Source: Rhipicephalus microplus
Taxonomy: Eukaryota > Arthropoda > Arachnida > Ixodida > Ixodidae
Direction: 5' to 3'
Length of the DNA stretch: 64,000 nucleotides
Assembly: GCF_043290135.1 (NCBI RefSeq)
Contig: NC_134702.1
Span: forward strand, 196,696,491 to 196,760,490
Shown here: positions 55,501 to 64,000 of the stretch, in pieces
How the letters are laid out: each line of letters starts with the position of its first letter
Numbering within the stretch: position 1 is the first letter of the stretch
Made by a program: the position numbers and the translations under genes
Notes under the pieces: model-generated
Databases searched by the model: none
Seen by the model: only the letters and a program-made list of their open reading frames with translations
What the model was told of the DNA's origin: nothing

Positions 55501-58500
55501 TTGTCAACAAGAAGAACCGGGCAACGAAAGAAATAGAAGCGTTCCGAATTAAGTAAGGACGTGACAAGGGCGTTAGCCACCCGCCCGTTCTGCAAACTGG
55601 TTATGTATTAGCATTGTTGAACGTAACAAGTTGAACACATTCTTTTCCTCAAATTTATTGGAGAGTGGGTTGGGGGGTGAAAAAGTGTTTTTTTTTTTTC
55701 GATTGCATGCAACTGGTTGTGGCAGAGGTCAGTCGTTGTTTCAGGTTGTTCGTGATAATAGCGGTGTTTTGTGGTGGCGTGCATGTGTGTAACTCATATA
55801 TAAAAGTGTTCGTTTCGAAATAAAACATCTAAGTTGCTAGTAGTAAGTCGCACGAAATAAACTGCTGATATCGGCATTATGTTTCTAAGATAACTCCTAA
55901 TGGTTATGAAGAAACTAAAAAGTCGTGACGACAGGAGAAATCACAATTGTGGCAGGCTGAGTGGTCGCTCCTGTTCAGAGTATGGCATAAAGAAAGGGAC
56001 CTCTAAAAAAGAACGTGATACCAGGATGACAAAGAGACCTCTTAGGAGCTGATAAAACCAGGCAAAACCCATAAATTAGTGAACAATCACTGTTGCGGAG
56101 TTGCCACTCAACGTTAGGAATAAATCCGGAATCAATCCACATTTTCGCCACCCGGAACGTAATGGCAGCGGAATGGCGACAAAGCTCCGAACAATGGAAT
56201 AGGAATGAAAATAAACGCATTTTTTACGGAGTGTAATCGGAATGGAATTGCGTCTTTTTTTCAAAATGAAGCACATTTCCGCCTACGTGAATCTTTTAAA
56301 ATTCAAACATTAGTAAATCAGACCCTTAATTTTAACAATATAGCAGTAATTTAAAAAGGCCTGGATCATTACAAGCATGGTACATATGTAAGCAAAGCGC
56401 CTACTGTATTCTGTTTTTATAAATATGGTGTTTCTCTGAATGTTTTCTGTATTTTTCCGGTCATCACGTCTCTATGCCATGGTATTCATTCTGTGGAACT
56501 GTACGGTGGCGGCATATGTCTACCTTAATCCGTGTGCTTTCTTCCCCCTCGTTGGTGCCTCAGTCGCATGTTGTCTCCACGTCTTTCACCATTTTTTTTG
56601 CTTCTGCCGCCGTTCGCGACTCGGACGCATATTCGAAAAAGCGCTTGTCTAAGTTGTGATGCGTACTGCCTCTGATGCGATGCTTGTTTGCTGCGAACTT
56701 TCGTAAAAGGAGTATGCACTTGACGTCATCCATGACAATCGCTAGTGTGGCGGCCACCATTTTGGCAGTCCGCGTGGGCTCAACACGCGCGAAAGACTTT
56801 CTGCACATATTGTATCCGAGATCCGCTCAAAAACTTGGATCCCAAGTGACCTCTGGAATACCTACCTCTACAAGCCGAATCACGCGCGTACGAACGGACC
56901 TTCAAGATGGCACGGCGATAATGCTGCCCCCTTGTGGATCAAGGCTCAGTGCATACCCCCTACACCAGCTTGCATGCATTCACGCCACATGTCACCACCT
57001 TTTTTTTTCTTGCAATACCATTCCTCCTGCCTACACACACAGGGGTGCCTTCTCCCAAAACTCTATCGCAAAGGTCCGGAGGTCAGCCCAGCACATATTT
57101 GTACACATGAACTGTCGACTTTGTGAACAGTGTGTGTGAAGAGTTGTTGTACATGATGAACCGTACAGAAAGATATTTTTGAAAGCATTGTTTCATGTAG
57201 CCAGGCAAAAGAGGGGATCTCACGTAACCAATGCGGTGCCTCCCCGAATCACTAAGCGACAACTTGCTTGGTCGTCTTTCTAGCATTAACGCATTTGAGC
57301 TTAAAGAATATAAATCATCATTCGGCTAAACTTGCATGCCTACAAAAAAGGCCAGCCTATTTACCTAAGTACTGACCGTTTCGTTGCCACAAAAAGCACT
57401 AACCTGCTTGTAAGTGAATGTAGTAAAATGCTGAGTACTGAAACCTGATAGTTTGTGAAGTAGTGCTATAATAGTGCTGACTGAGTTTGCACATTGGTGA
57501 ATGTTTTGTTAACGGGTGCTTTTAAGTGCATATACATTGCCACGTCAATATAATTCACTTACAGAAGTATATATAGGATAAAAATCGAAGTGCAATTGTC
57601 CACGTGGATTCATCAGTAGCATCTGATTACTTCATGTAATTACCATGACCAGTACGCATAAAAGCAACACAAAGTTACTGCATGAACTAATCTCGGACGA
57701 GGAAATACACACAAACGCGCATATATAGATTATCATGACTTGGCTTGTATCTACTGTAGCAGCCGTTTGCAGGCTCTTTATGCTCCTACTTTGAATTAGC
57801 AGAATATATATAGTTTAACAACTCTAAAATTTACAAAATACATGGCGTTTTGTTCTCATCAAAGTCTGCCTTTCTATATATGTGTCCTCACTTACCACGA
57901 AACTTTTATTCTGAAGCAATCAACAGTAGTGCGAATGGTAAATACTTTTCTTAAGAGTGGCACGATTACTGCATGGTATACGGTGGTGTTTAGGATAGAC
58001 CTGGCACGTAAGTTGCTAAGCAGCCATCTATTTAAAAGGACCTAGAAAGCAATCCTGGTTGGTAAAGACGAGAAATTCAAGCTTTACTACCTGCTGGCTA
58101 CAGCAAAACGATGCCACGAAGGCAGCAAATTAAGCTGGAAATAAGTCAATTCATGCGTTGCCAACTATTTACTAGCTTTTCTTTAAGACTGTGCTGAGCA
58201 TGCAGATACCATACGTAGCGAGAGAAGTGAGCCTATAAGAATGGGTAGTGTGGTTGTATTCTACGAGATTGCACAAAATCACGGCAAATTGCGATTCCCC
58301 AGAATGAAGTCGCAATGAAATGAAGGTGCCTATTCCGCAACACTGATTTATATACACAGGCATAAATCAAGCTCACAACGAAAGAACAAATGCAAACCGG
58401 CACAGTAAACCGACACAAGCAGAGAAGCAACGTTTTTTGGCAATACTATTAATAATAATAATAAAGATATGGGCGCTCAGAGCATTTAACAATTGCCACA

Positions 58501-59870
58501 CCCCACCAAAATGTGTCCTGGCTACAGACAGGCCTGAAATGGGCTCTGGTTAGTACGTTTAAAAGAAACTGTTTTATAAATCACTTCAAATTGTGCTTTC
58601 AGAATAAGGCCCGAACATATTCCGACCACGAAGCCTATCTTCCGGCAGTCAGTGGCCCGCCGTGAGTGGTTATTGACAGCAGGATTTACAAACGTAGCCT
58701 ACTCATGAACACTCGGTTAAACAAATAGGGTACAAGCGCTCTAACGACACCAACGTGCACGGACACCATCTACGTTGGCAGCATACATGGATGGCTAATG
58801 CAAGAGCTACGGCACATAGCTCCCACGATCACGAATATTCATTCAATTCTGTAATAACACCGAAAGTCATCGCAGATATAAACAAAGCACGTAAACCACA
58901 CACAAGTACAATAACGATTGAAAACATCGCACGGCGGCTGCCACAACAACGCGCGCCGTAGAAAAGTATAGAGCTTTTTCTGTTACCGACGAGGCGTTTA
59001 CCGAACGTACAAAGAACTACCGCGTGCGCGCTTGCAGCATCGAACTGTATCTGCACCTTAGGCTACTGTCTTTTAGGTCAGCAAAAGTCATTTTTACATT
59101 GCGTTTCTGTACACAGGCGTTCTGTTTTCTTAACGTTTCCATCCCCCAGAAACACGCTGCGCACGCGAGTATCTATTCAAATATTATTACGAGGAAGCCT
59201 AAAACAAATCTTAAAACAATATAAATCTCTTTCATCAGTGCAGAGACAATCTGCGATCAGAAACTAATTGCCCTTGATAAGTGATCACGTTACTCATACT
59301 ATGAGTGATGCAAGCGCTTACCCAACAACGCGCATAGCGCTAATGCCCTGCGATGCCCAATGTATCATATTTTAAATATTTATAATGGTACCTCAGTAAG
59401 GCTACAAAAAGCTTCTATAGGTATAACGATAAGTAGCTATTGTAGATTTGACATGTTATAAAGAAGCTACAGTGATATATATATCATGTGATTGTAATGA
59501 ACTATTTTATTTATTACAAATTAGGTTAGGCCTAAAAAATTTTTATTTATATTTTTTTTATGTGAGCTGTACGGGAAAAACAAAAACTGTCAGCGTTTTC
59601 TCACAATTTTTCTTAAGGCACTGTTACTGGGCATTGCATGGTTAACTCGTTAAGTGACAGATTTGTTGGCTAAGCGAATGGGTGGCAGCGCATATCTTTC
59701 TGATTAAAACGAGTGTTGTCTATAGCATTCTACGCGCATGCTTACCAGTGCAGTATATACAGTCCTTGTCAAGCCGATGACGAGGCTGCACCAGGTTACA
59801 GGAAAACCAAACACTGTTGGTGAGAAAGTTGTTTAGAACGTTATCAGGGCGGTATAATTGAGAAAAACAT
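52600..59870. repeat. Tandem 7.3-kb unit, copy B
   Basis: Begins TCTAGTAAACCTGTGGAGAT and ends CATCAGGTAAACCTGTGGAG, so the start sequence recurs at the end, as expected for a tandem array (a third unit begins at about 59873 and stops after about 25 bp at 59895). It is free of the gypsy and RTE elements seen in A. No open frame longer than about 150 codons and no recognised domain. Blocks shared with A include a SINE head (54121-54190) and TATATATAGG motifs near 57565 and 57725. Confidence 0.8.
54121..54190 (+). repeat. tRNA-like SINE head in unit B
   Basis: GGCATGACGCGGTGGTTAGTG...GGCAGGTTCGATTCCGCAC, with a better B box (GGTTCGATTCC) than the homologous head at 39971-40040. Confidence 0.55.
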
Positions 59871-59895
59871 CAGGTAAACCTGTGGAGATGTGACA

Positions 59896-61870
59896 TACCG
59901 AAAACAATAGGTGGCTCAGACAACCTGCAGTTAAATGCAGAATGGAGTGGGAATTATCAGTTTTATATTCTTCACCGTTTCAACGTATCTAAGAAACTGC
60001 TCTGATAAATGTGAAAGCGTAAATCATTTTTCCCCTTAATGGATAGATTTTCCCAAATATTTATCTCTTATTGCCACAGAAATGGTCTACAGCTTCAAGT
60101 ATTCAGAATTTTTGCCGTGCTGAGCAAAGCTACTGCGGAAGGTTGAAAATTTAACAAATGTCCGAAGATTTATAAAGCTATTATGACTTTTTAAAAGTGT
60201 TTTTTAATGCAAAGACTCACAAGAGCAATATGCCTTTTAGGGTAATTGTTTCAAAATGTGATACATGGCAAAAATCGATTGCTACTTTTTTGCAAGAACA
60301 GTTGAACCGGCTTGACGTTAACGATCCTTTCATAGTAAAAAGTTCTGATAAAGTCATAGATTATGTGAAAACTTGTGTCGATGAGCATGTTTATGGCTTT
60401 TCAGTCGACGTGACTGATTTCTATTATTTTATTCCCCATGATCAGTTGCTTCCTGCGGTTGAAGAGTGCATAGATTTGTTTGGCTCTGTTAGATTTCAAA
60501 CCGAGTGTTGTGTTCCTGTTAGTCGGTTTTTAGAACATTTATCATTTTACCTCAAGACGACCAACATTTCATGAGATGTCAAGCCTTTTATTCAAAATGA
60601 CGTAATCTGTATAGGGTCTTGCATTGCGCCCATTTTAAGCGACATATTTTTAAGTAGAATTCACAGATCGATTTACGTACATCTTGATATTTTGAAAATA
60701 AAAAAAGTGTTCCGGAATGTCAATGACTATCTTGTTTTATTAACTAACGACACGGTAGCGGACGAGGCAGGTTTAGCAAAAATAATTTCACATTTTTCTG
60801 AGTGTTTTAAACTTTTGACTCTCACACAAGAACTGCCTGAGAGCAATGCCTTAAAATTACTCGATGTCCTCTTCACCTTTCACCCTAACCGAATATGTTG
60901 GGCGTACCAACCACGTATGAACAAACCGGTTCTTCCTTACCAACCAGCTCACTCCAAACTAGTGAAAAGAGGCATCATCAGTCATTGTTTCCGTCATGCT
61001 TTAAGCAAATCTTATGAGCACGAAATCGCCAATAGTTTTCATAATCAGTCAGACCAATTGTTGAAAGCAGGTTATTTTATGCACGTCCAAACTTCAGTTG
61101 CAGAAGGCTTGCTTCGTACGCTACGCAACCCAGAATGTACAGCGAGTCATGATGCCGAGAAACCGAAGCACCTAGTCGTCATATCATACTTTCACAAGAT
61201 ATCGCACAACCTAAAGAAATTAGCTAAGCGCTTTGAAGTTATGGTTGTCTTTTCGGCTCCCAAGAAGTTGGTCAGCCTTTGTGGCCTTCATGACCGGGAC
61301 GGAAAACCCAAAGGTTGTAGTAAAAAGCATCGAACTGTTTTCGTTCCCTGCATCATGTGCGTTGTTTATCGCATCCCGCTTTCTTGTGGTAAAGAATATA
61401 TTGGACAGACGGGCCGTTGCCTTAATGATCGATTAAGAGAACATTGTAATAATGTGAAAAACGGCCAGGGGAGTTGGTTGGCCATACATTGTAAATTCTG
61501 CAGCTGCGCGCCGATATTCAATGCATGCACAGTTATCAAGAGAATGTTTGATAAGCTTACTAGAGAGATTATTCAGGCTGAGGCTATCGTTTCACTGGGG
61601 TCTAAGTGCGTCAGCACTCCCTCTCTTATGCTCAGTGATAAAGAATTGTATTTTCCAAGAAATTAATTTTTTGTGCGCATCATTCATGTCATTTAATGTT
61701 TTTTGGTGATATAGGCGAGCGTGCGGTAGTAATAAACATTATGTTGGAAGTTAGCGCCTGTGCCATGTGTCCTCTTCTTGTGTCCCCGTTTCTTAGCGCT
61801 ATTTTCAGTCGTCACAATGCACCAACAAGCCCAAATTTCGACAGTCTTCGCTAACTTCATTTCACACTAA
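59896..61870 (+). mobile_element. Penelope-like element, decayed
   Basis: Follows directly on the short third-unit stub. It contains a Penelope-type RT and a C-terminal GIY-YIG nuclease (60197-61666), and a 3' terminal region at 61740-61860 (CCTCTTCTTGTGTCCCCG, GCACCAACAAGCCCAA) related to the sequence at 62866-62960. The 5' limit is approximate. Confidence 0.75.
60197..61666 (+). pseudogene. Penelope-like RT and GIY-YIG endonuclease
   Basis: Frame 60197-60574 holds NAKTHKSNMPFRVIVSKCDT and FSVDVTDFYYFIPHDQL (RT motif A). A stop and shift follow at 60574. Frame 60692-61666 starts RNVNDYLVLL, where the family has R-Y-V-D-D-Y/F; both the tyrosine and the first catalytic aspartate are changed. 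It continues with NKPVLPYQPAHSKLVKRGI, then the GIY-YIG segment VYRIPLSCGKEYIGQTGRCL with NDRLREH, a cysteine/histidine cluster (HCKFCSC) and CVSTPSLMLSDKEL. Dead by catalytic loss and frameshift. Confidence 0.85.
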
Positions 61871-62829
61871 AGCAAGCGTCAACTTCTCCTTTCTCAAGCC
61901 ATCGGAAGCTACGTGGGTGCAGAGCTTTCTCTAAGGAACTCTCATGAGCATTAAGTGACCCCGCAATAAGTGCGAAAATATAGAGGTCATACACACAGAG
62001 ACGTTGTCTGACCATTGCGCATCCCAGTCATATACGTTACTCGTTATTGTCAAACAGGCGCATGGACTCAGTGTGTTGGTTTTACGTTTTTTCTCTTTTG
62101 AAAGTTTTCATTGATGACTGTCAGGTGTTAGCGCCAATCCTGCACCTTTTTTAATTTGTAGATTCAGCTGTTTTTCAGCGTTCATGAATCCGACACCTGT
62201 GTGGCTTCCTAATTCTTAGAGAAGTTTGTATTTTCGTTACAAAGAAAAATAATGCTCAGATATATTAGGCCATTCATAAAAGCAGCGTGAACATCAACTG
62301 ACCTCTTTGTAAGAGGTAGAATATTATCACGGGGTCGTGACGTCGACGTAAGAAGCAGACTGTAGTTTGTATATCTAACTGTATATTCAGCCAAATTTTT
62401 GACAAGAGAATGAACAGTCACATTACACTGACACGCACGGGCACTGACACCGGATAACTGAGCATCGGCCATCGGTAAACTGATGTTCGCCGAAGCGCTT
62501 GGGCGTTTATACACGTCTCGTCGAATATTTTAGCCCATCGCTAGCGGCCATGTAGGCACCAGAATAAACTGTAGTGTTCGCGAAGATAGCGTAGTCCCCA
62601 CAAAATGATCCTATATAGTCTCAAAGCTTCTCTAACAGTGCAGGAGCGGTTTGCGCTAAGAATTATGTACAGGGTAAGAGGGCGATTACAAAACTTGAAG
62701 AGGGAACGCGGCAATATTTACTGGTTTCGCAGAAATAACAAGAATCTTAAAAAAGGAGGCCTAAGCACATGATAACAAACAGCTATCACCCACTGCACTC
62801 AATAAATGAACCAGAGCCTCTACAAGACT
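61871..62829. other. No gene recognised
   Basis: No coding segment recognised on either strand. The minus-strand frame 62209-62514 shows no family motif. The block is not shared with units A or B. Confidence 0.4.
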
Positions 62830-62960
62830 ACGATAGTTATAGCGCGAGAATAAAACGACGACACAGAGACAAGAAGGTGTCGTCGTTTTGTTCTCGCGCT
62901 ATAACTATCGTCATGCCATACCAACTAGCCCAAGCTGCCACACTTCTAAGCTACAAGACT
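62830..62960 (+). repeat. 35-bp foldback with Penelope-type terminus
   Basis: The arm at 62830-62864 (starting ACGATAGTTATAGCGCGAGA) and the arm at 62877-62911 are reverse complements with one mismatch, separated by 12 bp (AGAGACAAGAAG). The right arm runs on into CATACCAACTAGCCCAAGCT, resembling the 3' terminus of the Penelope-like element at 61790-61840. It may be the terminus of another Penelope copy with a partial inverted end. Confidence 0.65.
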
Positions 62961-63233
62961 GGCTTAACTTCCGACTTTCATGTCACCTTGGAGGTTGTCA
63001 AACTTCTCCTCACTGGCTCAGCAACGCAAACAAACTAGCTGCATTAGAAAAGGTAAAGGGCACAGGGGCTGCGCACGTATATCAGTATGAAGGGTCCCAA
63101 TATAGCGTCCAGGAGAGCCAGGTAGAATTATGTTCTATATCGGGTTGACGGCACACGATAAGAGGGTGCTGTGAGCTTTACTTTATAGCTTGTAATTTGC
63201 TACAATCACACTACCTGCTAGAATCGTGAGGCT

Positions 63234-64000
63234 CTACCTTGGAGGAGGTCAGAAGCATTAGTGAGGAGGCCCTCCTCGTCTTGCTAGATGTCAATAGCGC
63301 TATTGACAGCCTACCTCATACAGCCATAGTGAGTACTTTAGACACACACGGCATTGTGGCCTGTCTTCGTAGCTTCATCAGTGTCTTTTTAACTATACGA
63401 GCCCTCCGGGTTGGATTTTGACGCGCGCTAAGCAATCCAAGGCCAGTGACTGCTGACGTTCCAGAGGGATCTGACTTGAGGCCCTTTTTGTTCAACCTGG
63501 TGCTAGTCGGGCTGCGGGCTGCAATACTCCTTGACGAGCGCTCTCACACGCAGTGCTACTTGTATGCAGAAGACGTGGCACTGTGGGTTAAGGGGCCTAG
63601 AAAGAACCTGACGATTGTCAGATGCTCCTTGCGACGCTGCTTGGATGTTGTGCCTCTTTTTTGAAGGATCGGAGTGAAAGTTTCGCCCTGAAGATGGAGC
63701 CGCCGCTGCTTCATCTCAGAGCCACTGCGCGGAAGGTCATCTGAAGGCTTGTGTTATGTGACCAGCCGATTTCGTGGGGCAAGGCAGTAACGTATCTCGG
63801 GCTACGGATCTACCACCACTTTACCTGGATACTAGGCACCAAACTCACCGCCTTCAGGGCCACCAGGTTTGAGACTGTTGTAAGCAAGCTGATCAGCAGG
63901 AGCCAAGAATGAACCTTCCGGCTGGCCCTTAAGCCTTACAAGGGGACTGTCACGGCTGCGCAAACTTACGCACTGCCACTGGCGCAACTGGCACTTCACC
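63234..64000 (+). pseudogene. LINE reverse transcriptase, cut by window end
   Basis: The plus strand reads EEALLVLLDVNSAIDSLPHT (motif A, LDVKSAFDSLPH type), then DVPEGSDLRPFLFNLVLVGL (motif B), then CYLYAEDVALWV (motif C, YADD changed to YAED). Next, in another frame, come ISWGKAVTYLGLRI and AQTYALPLAQLAL. Stops lie at about 63421 and 63664. The style is I/R1-group. The 5' part is absent or unrecognised before 63234. Confidence 0.75.

Noticed and set aside
59896..61870. Hammerhead ribozyme in the Penelope-like element
   Set aside because: Penelope termini often carry one, but I did not find the CTGATGA...GAAA core in a foldable arrangement near either end.

Overview
This window looks like nuclear DNA of an arthropod, most probably an ixodid (metastriate) tick. 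It is AT-rich, has GT-AG introns, and contains one host gene embedded in many generations of transposable elements. I recognise several of the repeats (the SINE at 1485-1631 and 24957-25083, the repeat with GACGGACG microsatellites, the 0.8-kb repeat at 3182-4038 and 51785-52596) from tick genomes. The organism is therefore an inference from memory of those repeats, not from a database search.

The only convincing host gene is on the minus strand. Five exons between 20303 and 35011 encode part of a sodium-coupled SLC5-type transporter (sodium:solute symporter family). All five splice in phase with GT-AG borders and give 207 continuous codons. The N-terminal and C-terminal exons were not found.

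Region 1: 1-14.4 kb. One RNase H-bearing LINE on the minus strand (I/R1 group in style) runs from about 13.4 kb down to about 1.1 kb. It is split by five later insertions: a SINE (1485-1631), a non-autonomous repeat (3182-4038), a solo LTR (4267-4680), a complete Ty3/gypsy element (6233-11241, 145-bp LTRs, GGTAG target duplication, intact 1.15-kb-residue pol) and a microsatellite-bearing repeat (about 11498-12294). A decayed THAP zinc-finger segment lies just upstream.

Region 2: 14.4-38.4 kb. This holds the SLC5 exons and introns. The introns contain RTE fragments (one with a SINE inserted), a second microsatellite repeat, and a CR1/L2-type LINE (28814-34096). The LINE has a 2A-like ribosome-skipping motif at the start of ORF1 and duplicated promoter/leader modules. 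Inserted into its endonuclease is an unusual gypsy derivative (30720-31956) whose two LTRs point in opposite directions but which is bounded by a 4-bp target duplication.

Region 3: 38.4-59.9 kb. Two tandem copies of a roughly 7.3-kb unit (A: 38421-51784, B: 52600-59870). A is interrupted by a decayed Ty3/gypsy element (42858-46493) with a duplicated 300-bp flank, and by a nearly full-length RTE element (46903-49967). Comparison with B fixes the insertion borders. A second copy of the 0.8-kb repeat sits exactly at the A/B junction.

Region 4: 59.9-64 kb. A decayed Penelope-like element (RT plus GIY-YIG), a 35-bp foldback containing a Penelope-type terminus, and the start of another LINE RT that runs off the window.

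No rRNA, CRISPR, bacterial operon or intact tRNA gene was seen. The most unusual objects are the inverted-LTR gypsy insertion, the 2A-bearing LINE leader and the tandem 7.3-kb unit with its readable insertion history.
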